A stretch of 45,814 bases of DNA from the NCBI GenBank assembly GCA_902494195.1, contig CABUSH010000017.1:1-45814 (forward strand). Direction: 5' to 3'. The position numbers were made by a program, and so were the translations under genes. This document shows positions 25,905 to 34,253 of this stretch, piece by piece. The notes below the pieces were generated by a model. It was not told the DNA's origin and did no database searches. It was given only the letters and a program-made list of their open reading frames with translations. Each line of letters starts with the position of its first letter. Positions within the stretch are counted from its first letter, which is position 1. This DNA is from an uncultured Collinsella sp. (GTDB lineage: Bacteria > Actinomycetota > Coriobacteriia > Coriobacteriales > Coriobacteriaceae).

Positions 25905-25960
25905 AGGAATCCTCTCCCTTGTAATGTGGCATAAGGGACCGCCCCTCATGTCACATCGTT

Positions 25961-26986
25961 CTAGCGCGCCGCGTACTCGAGCATGCGGTCGAGCGTGAGC
26001 TTGGCCTGATCGGCTGCCTCGTCCGACACGCCAATCTGCACCTCGCCCTCGCCCGTCTCCAGGCAGTGCACGAGCTTTTCGAGCGTGATGAGATCCATGT
26101 TGACGCAGGTGGGCTGCACCGCAGGGAAGTAGAACTTCTTGCCGGTGCCCTGGCAGCGGCGCTCGAGCTCGTAGAGCACGCCGCGGACCGTCACGATGAT
26201 GAACTCGCTCGCGTCCGACTCCTCGGCATACTTGATGATGCCGGCAGTGGAGCCGATGTAGTCAGCCTCGGCCAGGACGTCGGCCTTGCACTCGGGGTGC
26301 GCCAGCACGAGCGCGTCGGGATGCGCCTCCTGCGCGTCGACGATCTGCTCGACGGTAATGATGTGATGACGCGGGCAATAGCCGTTGTTGAGGATGACGT
26401 GCTTTTGGGGCACCTGCTCGGCCACAAAGCGGCCCAGGTTCTGGTCGGGAATGAACAAGATGTGCTGCTGTGGCAGCTCGGACACGATCTTGACGGCGTT
26501 GGAGCTGGTGACGCACACGTCGCTCCAGCTCTTGATCTCGACCGTGGAGTTGACGTAGCACACCACGGCCAGGTCGTCGCCATACTCGGCACGCGCCGCG
26601 TCGACCGTCTCGCGCTTGACCATGTGCGCCATGGGACAGTCCGCGCCCGGCTCGGGCAGCAGCACGGTCTTGGTGGGATTGAGCAGCTTGGCGCTCTCGC
26701 CCATAAACTCCACGCCGCACAGCACGATAGTCTGCTGCGGCAGGCTCTTGGCGAGCTTTGCCAGGTAGAAGCTGTCGCCGACGTAATCGGCAACGGCCTG
26801 GACCTCGGGCGCCACATAATAGTGCGCCAGGATCACCGCGTCACGTTGGGTTTTTAGTTGCTGAATGGCCTCGACGAGCTCTGCGGGCACCAGTGCCGCA
26901 CGCTCCGTTGCCGTCGTTGCCGATGCCAGGCCGGCCGCGATATCGCGTGCAAGCTCCGACGCATCCATGTTCGCGCTCTGTGCCAT
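25961..26986 (-). CDS. nadA: Quinolinate synthase
   Basis: It condenses iminoaspartate with dihydroxyacetone phosphate to quinolinate, using a [4Fe-4S] cluster. The 341-aa product shows the repeat folds and three cluster cysteines, in VLCGVEFMGES, HPECKADV and PTCVNMD. Substrate-site residues are in LAHYYVAPEVQ and NSTVEIK. The ATG at 26986 is preferred over a TTG one codon earlier because the AGAGGGG site is then 5 nt away. First gene of the nadABC-niaR operon. Confidence 0.97.
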   Translation of the reverse strand: MAQSANMDASELARDIAAGLASATTATERAALVPAELVEAIQQLKTQRDAVILAHYYVAPEVQAVADYVGDSFYLAKLAKSLPQQTIVLCGVEFMGESAKLLNPTKTVLLPEPGADCPMAHMVKRETVDAARAEYGDDLAVVCYVNSTVEIKSWSDVCVTSSNAVKIVSELPQQHILFIPDQNLGRFVAEQVPQKHVILNNGYCPRHHIITVEQIVDAQEAHPDALVLAHPECKADVLAEADYIGSTAGIIKYAEESDASEFIIVTVRGVLYELERRCQGTGKKFYFPAVQPTCVNMDLITLEKLVHCLETGEGEVQIGVSDEAADQAKLTLDRMLEYAAR

Positions 26987-27021
26987 CAAGGCCCCTCTCT
27001 TTTGGCGAATCTTGGGGCTTT

Positions 27022-27071
27022 AGTATGACACCTAGGTTTACAGCTGACAAGACAGCTGTAAACCTAGGTGT
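27022..27071 (-). promoter_or_regulatory. nad operon promoter with perfect palindromic operator
   Basis: ACACCTAGGTTTACAGCTG (27028-27046) pairs without mismatch with 27053-27071 across 6 bp. On the minus strand a -35 TTGTCA (27050-27045) and a -10 CATACT (27027-27022) are spaced by exactly 17 bp inside or next to the palindrome. A repressor bound here would block RNA polymerase. NiaR is the obvious candidate. Confidence 0.8.
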
Positions 27072-27279
27072 AAAGTTGAAATAAAGATTCAATCATGTGG
27101 CAGGTCCATATTCGAACTGGCAAGCTGAGGATAGCTGAGCTCTCGATGGCGCAGGAGGCATCTTTCGCCACCGCAATACCGCTTGGCGCGAGTTGCACGC
27201 CGTGGGGCGCAAACGGTCCGCACCCCCACAAGCGGTCCGCACCCAATGTGGCAAAATCGAACTACTAAGGGGGCTTAGA

Positions 27280-28002
27280 ATGCTCAAGATTATTGCCTGC
27301 GACGATGATGTCGCTTTTCTAGATAGACTGCACCGGATGATCGACCGTTGGTCGACCGAGACGGGCACGACGGTCGATGTTGCGCTCGTCACGCGCGGCG
27401 AGGACCTGCTGGCCCGCCATGCCGCATCGCGCGCCGACATCATTCTGCTCGACATGATCATGCCGCTCGTCAACGGCATGGACACCGCACGCGAACTGCG
27501 CCAGGCCGACACCGCCGTGCGCCTGGTGTTCCTCACCTCGTCGCCCGAGTTCGCGCTTGAATCCTACGAGGTCCGCGCCTTCGACTATCTGCTCAAGCCC
27601 GTGACTTACGAACGCCTGGCGCAGTTACTCGACGAGCTTTCGAGCATGCGCCCGGCGGCAACCGACGAGCTCGTGATCAAAACTTCCTTTGGCTACCACG
27701 CCCTGCGCCTGTCCGACATCGAATATGCCGAGGCGCGCAACAAGCACGTGGTCTTCCACCTGCGCGACGGACGCGATATCGAGGCACTCGAGTCGTTCCG
27801 CAGCGTCGAGGACCGCTTGGAGCAAAACGCGGTCTTCTTTAAATGCCACCGCAGCTACCAGGTCAACCTGCGCAATATCGATCACTTTGACCGCACGGAC
27901 ATCGTCATGCGCTCGGGCGCGTGCATCCCGCTTTCGCGCAGCTGCAAGCAGGGATTCCAAGACGCCTACTTTGCGGCGCGCTTTGAGGGTGGGAGACACT
28001 GA
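27280..28002 (+). CDS. LytTR-family response regulator
   Basis: A 240-aa DNA-binding regulator. The receiver domain (1 to about 120) has the acidic pocket (ACDDD), the phospho-acceptor Asp at about 57 in LLDMIMP and the conserved Lys in LLKPVTYE. The LytTR domain (about 130-235) includes KCHRSYQVNLRNID and SGACIPLSRSCKQGF. Such regulators bind tandem direct repeats and often control peptide or surface systems. The ATG at 27280 has AAGGGGG 6 nt upstream. It overlaps the kinase gene by one base. It is divergent from nadA. Confidence 0.92.
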   Translation: MLKIIACDDDVAFLDRLHRMIDRWSTETGTTVDVALVTRGEDLLARHAASRADIILLDMIMPLVNGMDTARELRQADTAVRLVFLTSSPEFALESYEVRAFDYLLKPVTYERLAQLLDELSSMRPAATDELVIKTSFGYHALRLSDIEYAEARNKHVVFHLRDGRDIEALESFRSVEDRLEQNAVFFKCHRSYQVNLRNIDHFDRTDIVMRSGACIPLSRSCKQGFQDAYFAARFEGGRH

Positions 28003-29279
28003 TGGTCTCCTCGGTCGAAATGGTCCTTTGGGCAATCCACCACGCCACGACGCTACTCTTTGGCGTCTTTGCCTCGGCGGCGCTGTGCGGTGTCGAGATC
28101 AACCGGCGTCATGCGCTTGAACTGGTGTTGGTCGGTGCCGTAACCGGATGCGCATTTGGCCTCGCCAATGCCGTCGGCGGCGAGCTTTTTGCCCGCCAGG
28201 TATATCCGCTCGTCGTGCATCTGCCGCTCGTCATCTATTTGTGCGCGCGCTACCGTCTGAGCCCGCTGCTTGCCGTGCTCGGCATTACGAGTGCCTATCT
28301 GAGCTGCCAGTTCAGCAATTGGATGGGCATCGCCGCATTTGCCGCAACCGATTCTCAGATCGCGTACTATCTGGCGCGCATCGCGACCACACTCGCCGTC
28401 TTTGCCGTCCTGTTGCATTGGGCCGGCGACATCGGTCCGCGCTTGGCGATTAAAAGCACCACCGAGCTGGGCATCCTTTTAATCCTGCCGCTCGTCTATT
28501 ACGTCTTTGACTATGCCACCAACGTCTACACCACGCTGTTCCACTCGGGCTCGGTGGTAACGGTTGAGTTTTTGGCATTTGCGCTCTGCGCCTTCTATCT
28601 TATGTTTCTTACCGTTTACCTGCGCGAATACGAAGAAAAGGAAACCGCTGAGCGAGAGCGCTGGATGCTCGAAACCCGCGACAGCGCCGCCATCAAAGAG
28701 CTCGAGGCTTGGCGTCAATCTGGGCGCGAGCTGTCGATTCTTCGCCACGATATGCGCCACTTCCTACGCGGCCTGGCCGCTTTAATTGAGGAGGGCCACA
28801 CCGACGAGGCGCTCAAACGCATCGATGAACTCTGCGAAGCCGGCGATCGCACCGCCGTACGCCGCTTCTGCGCCAACGAGACCGTAAACATCGCGCTTTC
28901 GTCATTTAACTCGGATATCAATAGAAACGGCATTGCCGCCAACCTGCGCGCCGCCGTACCCGAAACCATCCACGTAGGTGACGCCGACCTGTTTAGCGTG
29001 CTCTCAAATGCCTTGGAAAACGCTATCACCGCCGCGAGCGCCGCGCCCCAGGGAAAGCGATTCGTCGACTTTGACCTGCGATTAGAGGACGGCCAGCTGC
29101 TGCTGTTAGTTTCCAACACGTTTGACCGCGCGCCGCGCATGGTCGACGGCATGCCCGTGACCCGGCATGCGGGCCACGGCTTTGGCACCAAGAGCATCAA
29201 ACTTGCCGTGGAGCGCATGAACGGCAACTGTCAGTTCCGCATTAACGGCGATCGGTTTGAGCTGCGCGCCGTGATGTAG
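28002..29279 (+). CDS. GHKL sensor histidine kinase (AgrC/ComD-like)
   Basis: A 425-aa membrane kinase partner of the LytTR regulator. The first 210 residues contain about six or seven predicted membrane helices, followed by a coiled linker (EYEEKETAERERWMLE). The phospho-acceptor box is RHDMRHFL (His about 248), the N-box SNALENAITAA (about 335) and the G-box GHGFGTKSI (about 391). The F-box part is short, as in AgrC-type kinases. TGATG overlap with the regulator means coupled translation. No peptide precursor or export gene is adjacent, so the signal is unknown. Confidence 0.92.
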   Translation: MVSSVEMVLWAIHHATTLLFGVFASAALCGVEINRRHALELVLVGAVTGCAFGLANAVGGELFARQVYPLVVHLPLVIYLCARYRLSPLLAVLGITSAYLSCQFSNWMGIAAFAATDSQIAYYLARIATTLAVFAVLLHWAGDIGPRLAIKSTTELGILLILPLVYYVFDYATNVYTTLFHSGSVVTVEFLAFALCAFYLMFLTVYLREYEEKETAERERWMLETRDSAAIKELEAWRQSGRELSILRHDMRHFLRGLAALIEEGHTDEALKRIDELCEAGDRTAVRRFCANETVNIALSSFNSDINRNGIAANLRAAVPETIHVGDADLFSVLSNALENAITAASAAPQGKRFVDFDLRLEDGQLLLLVSNTFDRAPRMVDGMPVTRHAGHGFGTKSIKLAVERMNGNCQFRINGDRFELRAVM

Positions 29280-29343
29280 AAGTGCGGTGCCGATCTCGAG
29301 GTGCGCCTTGCCCGCCAGGCAATCGCTCGCCGGCGCCAATCCG

Positions 29344-29919
29344 CTACAGCGGGGCGGCCGCCGGGGTCAGCTGCTTGATGTAGGCCCACATGCGCTGCTT
29401 GGCCGCTTTGTCGGTCAGCGCCGCCTCAAAGCCATCGAGCGCGAGCACGCGGCGGCCCTGCACATGGGCGACCAAGCCGGGCTTGAGCATGGCGGTGTCG
29501 AAGTCATCAATCGCCACGAGCATATCGGCGTAGGTCTCGCGCATGGCGTCAGCCGCGTTGTTGTCGAGCAGCAGCACCGCCTCGGGGTCCAAAGCCTCAA
29601 GCGCCTCACGGAACAGCTCGCACGGCAGAGTCTCGCCCACCGCGACCGTCCCATCACCCACGCCGGCGACGCTTGCCAGCACGCAAAAATCCTCGGGCGC
29701 GTAGCCGATGGCCCCAAGCGCCTTGCGCAACGCCGCGCCATCCGGGCCGGCGGCAAGCTCGCCACCCGAACGCTCGGCCTCGTCCAAATCGCCTTTGACC
29801 AGCACGATCGGCGAGCACGCGTTGCCCGCGATACGCACGCCACGACCCGCGAGCGATGCGAGCTCCTGCTCGGTCGCCTGGGCGATGGCTTCTTTTTTCT
29901 GGCTTTGTGACGTGGGCAT
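29344..29919 (-). CDS. Hypothetical protein, possibly uracil-DNA-glycosylase-like fold
   Basis: A 191-aa soluble protein. Residues about 35-95 (IVLVKGDLDEAERSGGELAA, then GPDGAALRKALGAIGY) recall the GEAPG... GPAGxLL pattern of family 4/5 uracil-DNA glycosylases. The catalytic motifs and the Fe-S cysteines are not clearly present, so this may be an inactive relative. The start at 29919 is chosen for GGAGAG 3 nt upstream; an ATG 30 nt earlier has no such site. It is convergent with the kinase gene and has no obvious partner. Confidence 0.55.
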   Translation of the reverse strand: MPTSQSQKKEAIAQATEQELASLAGRGVRIAGNACSPIVLVKGDLDEAERSGGELAAGPDGAALRKALGAIGYAPEDFCVLASVAGVGDGTVAVGETLPCELFREALEALDPEAVLLLDNNAADAMRETYADMLVAIDDFDTAMLKPGLVAHVQGRRVLALDGFEAALTDKAAKQRMWAYIKQLTPAAAPL

Positions 29920-30055
29920 GCGCTCTCCAATCGTTTGCGTGCCCACCATTATATAAAAGAGCCGCCTACGAGTGGTTGCTTTGCGGGCGGCTGGGTATAA
30001 GCACGGTCGTACTGAGTTTTACGCGGCCAAGCCGCGTCGCATTATGGAGGTCACC

Positions 30056-30376
30056 ATGGCTGACATTAATCAGATTACCCCCGAGAACTTCGATTCCATC
30101 GTTAACGACAGCCTGCCCGTGCTGGTCGATTTTTGGGCACCGTGGTGCGGGCCCTGTCGATCCCTCTCGCCCATCGTTGACGAGGTTGCCGATGGGCTGG
30201 CGGGCAAGCTTGCCGTTGCCAAATGCAACGTCGACGACAACCAGGACCTGGCCATGAAGTATGGCGTCATGAGCATCCCCACGCTGATTGTGTTTAAGAA
30301 CGGCGAGGAGATTGACCGCTCGGTTGGTGCTCTGCCCAAGGCGAGGCTGCAGGCGCTGCTGGAGAAGCATCTGTAA
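30056..30376 (+). CDS. trxA: Thioredoxin
   Basis: A 106-aa cytoplasmic disulfide reductase with the active site WCGPC (Cys31 and Cys34) in VDFWAPWCGPCRSL, the cis-Pro in MSIPTLIVF and the usual C-terminal helix. The start has GGAGGT 4 nt upstream. It stands alone, with a terminator at 30489-30523 some 110 nt downstream. Confidence 0.98.
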   Translation: MADINQITPENFDSIVNDSLPVLVDFWAPWCGPCRSLSPIVDEVADGLAGKLAVAKCNVDDNQDLAMKYGVMSIPTLIVFKNGEEIDRSVGALPKARLQALLEKHL

Positions 30377-30488
30377 TACGCTTGTTACTTACCCGCCGTC
30401 CATGAGCGCTTTTGCACCGCTCGCCGGACTTCTGGATGCACCGAGTGCAACCACGGATAGTATGGTAGTCACAAACAGCCCCCAGTGA

Positions 30489-30523
30489 ACGGGTGCGGGT
30501 CGCACAGACTCGCACCCGTTTTC
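30489..30523 (+). terminator. Terminator after trxA
   Basis: ACGGGTGCG (30489-30497) pairs with CGCACCCGT (30511-30519), followed by TTTC. It separates trxA from the nickel/hydrogenase block. Confidence 0.8.
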
Positions 30524-30597
30524 TTATGCAGCTGCGCACAGAGCGGGCGTAGTAAAATCTGAACCACTGAACTGCCCCATACAAAAGGAGATTTTCC

Positions 30598-30846
30598 ATG
30601 CATGACGTCGGAATGAACATGAGCCAGCTTGCCATGAGCGTCAAGCAGGTCGACGACACCATCGAGCTCGCTCACGAGTGGAGCCATCAGCTGCTGCATG
30701 CGACCGAGAATTTTGACATGGAGCGCATCGGCGCCAAGCTCGAGGCCGCCATGGCCGCGCTCCACGAGGCGCATGACGCGCTCGAGGGCTACGAGGAAGC
30801 CATCGAGGCCGACCACAACTCCGTCGGCTCCGTGAAGCTGGTGTAA
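30598..30846 (+). CDS. Small helical protein upstream of nikR
   Basis: An 82-aa protein, mostly amphipathic helix and rich in His, Met and Glu (for instance HDVGMNMSQLAM and EWSHQLLHATENFDMERIG). I recognise no family. The ribosome site is strong (AAAAGGAG). It ends one base before the GTG of nikR (TAAGGTG), so the two are an operon, and a role in nickel binding or hydrogenase assembly is plausible from context and from the Met/His content. That role is inference only. Confidence 0.8.
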   Translation: MHDVGMNMSQLAMSVKQVDDTIELAHEWSHQLLHATENFDMERIGAKLEAAMAALHEAHDALEGYEEAIEADHNSVGSVKLV

Positions 30847-30847
30847 G

Positions 30848-31360
30848 GTGGCCGAACACGAGCACTGCTGCGGGTACGAGCACGAGCATCCGCACGGGGC
30901 GGACGGTGACGCGGGCTGCCACTGTAGTGGCTCCGGCTCCGAGCTGGTCCGTTTTTCGGTTACCGCACCCGACGACCTGCTGCGCCGTTTTGACGAGCAG
31001 ATCGGGCGCCGCGGCGACGTGGCCAACCGCTCCGAGGCCGTGCGCGATTTGATTCGCGCCTCGATCGCCAAAGAGCAGATGCGCACGCCCGATGAGCACG
31101 TTATCGGGTCGCTCACCATGATCTACGACCATCACACCGGCGATCTGACGCGCCGCCTGGACGAGGTGCAGCACGACTACACCGACGAGATCGTATCGAC
31201 GATGCACGTGCATTTGGATCACCACAACTGCTTGGAAATCCTGGCACTCAAGGGTCGCGGCGAGCGCGTCTACGAACTAGCCGACCGCCTGCTGGGCCTG
31301 CGCGGCGTTAAGCACGGCGAACTCACGTGCGCCGCCACCAAGCAGAGCCTGGGGCTGTAA
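30848..31360 (+). CDS. nikR: Nickel-responsive regulator NikR
   Basis: NikR is a ribbon-helix-helix repressor of nickel uptake that binds Ni(II) in its ACT-like domain. The 170-aa product has the RHH part at about 32-75 (VRFSVTAPDDLLRRFDE, RSEAVRDLIR). All four square-planar nickel ligands of the E. coli protein are found: His109, His120, His122 and Cys128 (in HVHLDHHNC). It differs from the family in an extra 30-residue head very rich in His and Cys (HEHCCGYEHEHPHG, CHC), a possible second metal site. It starts at a GTG one base after the preceding stop and is followed 29 nt later by hypF. Confidence 0.95.
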   Translation: MAEHEHCCGYEHEHPHGADGDAGCHCSGSGSELVRFSVTAPDDLLRRFDEQIGRRGDVANRSEAVRDLIRASIAKEQMRTPDEHVIGSLTMIYDHHTGDLTRRLDEVQHDYTDEIVSTMHVHLDHHNCLEILALKGRGERVYELADRLLGLRGVKHGELTCAATKQSLGL

Positions 31361-31389
31361 CAGCACACATTTCAACGAAGGAGGGTCGC

Positions 31390-33861
31390 ATGCGACATGC
31401 GCATATCCATGTAACGGGCATTGTGCAGGGCGTTGGCATGCGACCGTTTGTGTATCGCGAGGCCATGGCGCACGGCATTTGCGGCTGGGTGCTCAACGCG
31501 GGCGACGGCGTGCATATCGAGGCGCACGCTCCGGCCGATGCGCTCGATGCTTTTGTTGCCGCGCTTTCTGAGCATGCGCCCGCGGCGGCCCGCGTTGAGC
31601 GAGTCGATATTGCGGATTTGGAGCCTGGCGGCTGGAGCACTGCCGATGAGCAGGGCTTTCACATTGTGGCGTCGCAGGACCAGACCGCGCACACGACGCT
31701 CGTCTCGCCCGATATCGCCACCTGCGACGATTGTCTGCGCGAGTTGTTCGATCCCGCCGACCGACGCTATCACTACCCCTTTATCAACTGCACCAACTGC
31801 GGCCCACGCTTTACCATCATCCGATCGCTGCCTTATGACCGAGCGGCCACATCGATGGACCGTTTCCCCATGTGTCCCAAGTGTGCCGCGGAGTATGCCG
31901 ACCCACTCGACCGGCGTTTTCACGCGCAACCCGATGCCTGCTTTGATTGCGGGCCGCATATTACGTGGCGCGAGGCTGTAAACAGCGATGCGTGCGGGAA
32001 TTCGTCCGCGACACCGGCCGTCGGCACCACACGCGAGGCCAGCGACGCTATCATCGAGCGCTGCGTTGAGCTGCTGGCCAGCGGTGGCATCGTCGCCATC
32101 AAGGGCCTGGGCGGATTCCATCTATCCTGTGACGCTGCCAACGAGCAGGCGGTGGCCGAGCTGCGCCGTCGCAAGCGTCGCAGCAATAAGCCGCTTGCCG
32201 TCATGGTGCGCAGTCTTGCCGATGCCGGGCGCCTGTGCCATATCGACGATGCTGAACGCGATCTGCTCGCCGGCAGTATCCGCCCCATCGTGCTGCTGCG
32301 CCGGCGGGCTGTTTGCGGGAACGACGGCGATTCTTCCGACGCCCTCGTACTCGCACCGTCCGTCGCGCGCGACCTGCCCGAGCTCGGCGTCATGCTCCCC
32401 TATACGCCGCTTCAGCATCTGTTGCTCGCCGCGGCAGAAGCCTGCGGTATGCACGCGCTCGTCATGACCAGCGGAAACCTGAGCGAAGAACCCATCGAGA
32501 CCGACGACGACCTTGCCTGGGAACACCTCGTTGCCGCCGGCATCGCCGACGCGTTGCTCGGCAACGATCGCGCGATTCTCTCGCGCTACGACGACTCTGT
32601 AGTGCGCGTGGTTGACGGCGCCGTTATGCCCGTACGCCGCGCTCGCGGATATGCACCCCAACCGCTGCCGTTGCCGGCGCTCGACCGCGCTCCGTCCTGC
32701 GTACTCGCCTGCGGGCCGCAACAAAAGGCCACGATTACGCTCACGCGTGAAGGGACGAACGGCGAGGCGACCTGTTTTGTGTCGCAGCATATCGGCGATG
32801 TTGAAAACGGCGGGACCTTCGATGCCTGGAACGCCGCGCGCACGCGCTTGGAAGATCTCTTTGACTTGGCGCCCGCCGCCTTGGCCTGCGATTTACACCC
32901 CAGCTATCTATCGGGCCAGTGGGCGCGCGAGCAGACGCGAAAATGCAATCTGCCGCTCGTCGAGGTGCAGCACCATCATGCGCATATCGCGAGCGTAATG
33001 GCCGAGGCCATCGCCGCGGGCCAGCTTACAACCGACGCGCGCGTCCTTGGCATCGCCTTTGACGGCACCGGCGCCGGCACCGATGGGACCATTTGGGGCG
33101 GCGAGTTTCTTGTTGCCAGCCTTGGCGGCTTTGAGCGCACCGCGCATTTGCGCACCTGGGCGCTCCCCGGTGGGGCGGCCTCCGTGCGCGACGCCCGCCG
33201 CAACGCCTTTGCCCTGCTCAGTGAGCTCGGCCTGCTCGAGCACCCAGGTGCCGCTCGGCTTTTGGACAGCCTCGACGAGCAAACGCGCAGCGTGACAGCC
33301 ACCATGATCGAGCGCGGCATCAACAGCCCGCGTACCAGCAGCATGGGGCGTCTCTTTGATGCCGCGGCAGCAATTCTGGACATCTGCGACAAGGCAACCT
33401 ACGAGGGCGAACCCGCCATAGAACTCGAAGCCGCCGCCTGGCGCGCGCTCGACAACGAAATCGCCCATTTTCCCGACGACAACGCCGGCTATTTCGCATC
33501 TGGCCCATCGTGGCTGGACGGCCCCTATGTTCTGGACCAGAAAGCGCTCTTTGAGGCACTTTTGGGAGGAATTGAAGCCGGGGCGCCCGCCGACAGGCTC
33601 GCACTCGATTTCCATGTCGCCGTCGCGCGCTCCTCGGCGCGCATCGCCAGCGATATCTGCGTGCACGAGGGCATCGACACCGTCGCGCTCTCGGGCGGCG
33701 TGTTCATGAACCGACTTCTGCTTCAGCTTCTCACCCGCGAGCTCAAAAGCGCAGGCTTTACTGTCCTTGTCCCCCACACCGTACCCGTCAATGACGGCTG
33801 CATCGCCTACGGTCAGGCAGCAGTCGCACGCACTCGCCTCGCACAGGTCGCGCCACAATAG
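31390..33861 (+). CDS. hypF: Hydrogenase maturation carbamoyltransferase HypF
   Basis: HypF makes carbamoyl-AMP from carbamoyl phosphate and passes the carbamoyl group to HypE, toward the cyanide ligands of [NiFe]-hydrogenase. The 823-aa product has four parts: an acylphosphatase domain (1 to about 90; GIVQGVGMRPFVY), two zinc-finger-like cysteine pairs (CDDC, CTNC, CPKC and CFDC, about 115-190), a YrdC-like nucleotide site (about 205-390; IKGLGGFHLSCDA) and a Kae1-like domain (about 480-820; HHHAHIASVM, FDGTGAGTDGTIWGG, GGVFMNRLL). The start has AAGGAGG 5 nt upstream. It heads hypF-hypC-hypD-hypE. Confidence 0.98.
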   Translation: MRHAHIHVTGIVQGVGMRPFVYREAMAHGICGWVLNAGDGVHIEAHAPADALDAFVAALSEHAPAAARVERVDIADLEPGGWSTADEQGFHIVASQDQTAHTTLVSPDIATCDDCLRELFDPADRRYHYPFINCTNCGPRFTIIRSLPYDRAATSMDRFPMCPKCAAEYADPLDRRFHAQPDACFDCGPHITWREAVNSDACGNSSATPAVGTTREASDAIIERCVELLASGGIVAIKGLGGFHLSCDAANEQAVAELRRRKRRSNKPLAVMVRSLADAGRLCHIDDAERDLLAGSIRPIVLLRRRAVCGNDGDSSDALVLAPSVARDLPELGVMLPYTPLQHLLLAAAEACGMHALVMTSGNLSEEPIETDDDLAWEHLVAAGIADALLGNDRAILSRYDDSVVRVVDGAVMPVRRARGYAPQPLPLPALDRAPSCVLACGPQQKATITLTREGTNGEATCFVSQHIGDVENGGTFDAWNAARTRLEDLFDLAPAALACDLHPSYLSGQWAREQTRKCNLPLVEVQHHHAHIASVMAEAIAAGQLTTDARVLGIAFDGTGAGTDGTIWGGEFLVASLGGFERTAHLRTWALPGGAASVRDARRNAFALLSELGLLEHPGAARLLDSLDEQTRSVTATMIERGINSPRTSSMGRLFDAAAAILDICDKATYEGEPAIELEAAAWRALDNEIAHFPDDNAGYFASGPSWLDGPYVLDQKALFEALLGGIEAGAPADRLALDFHVAVARSSARIASDICVHEGIDTVALSGGVFMNRLLLQLLTRELKSAGFTVLVPHTVPVNDGCIAYGQAAVARTRLAQVAPQ

Positions 33862-33992
33862 GCTGTTCGGCCAGCCCGCAAGCCGCCGTCTCACAGGTGT
33901 AGCGTGTTTGCCCGCAGCGCCCGCGAGCGCTACCATCAACTGATGGATTATTGAGCGCCCGTCCAGCGCAAAGCGTATAAAAGGGGAACAAT

Positions 33993-34253
33993 ATGTGCCT
34001 TGCCGTTCCCGGTAAAGTAGTCAAACGCGACGACGACCTCAAGGCCACCGTCGACATGATGGGCATCGAGCGCCCCGTGTCGCTGCGACTCGTGCCGACG
34101 GCGCAGGTTGGCGACTATATTCTCGTACACGCCGGCTTTGGCATCCAGATTGTCGACGAGCAGGAAGCACAGGAAACGCTCGAGCTTGTTAATGCCATGT
34201 CCGAGCTGGTCGAAGAAGACCAGCTGACCACCAACCCGGCGGAGGCTTACTAG
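33993..34253 (+). CDS. hypC: Hydrogenase maturation chaperone HypC
   Basis: HypC escorts the Fe(CN)2CO unit with HypD and transfers it to the hydrogenase large subunit. The 86-aa product begins MCLAVPGKV with the required Cys2; the OB-fold body (about 10-55) and acidic helix are typical. The gene overlaps hypD by one base (TAGTG). It is 131 nt after hypF; that gap holds the 14-bp palindrome CCATCAACTGATGG but no clear promoter. Confidence 0.98.
   Translation: MCLAVPGKVVKRDDDLKATVDMMGIERPVSLRLVPTAQVGDYILVHAGFGIQIVDEQEAQETLELVNAMSELVEEDQLTTNPAEAY

Noticed and set aside
30377..30597. Nickel/cobalt riboswitch upstream of the nikR block
   Set aside because: Only a simple terminator hairpin is visible; the four-way junction motifs of that class are not recognisable.
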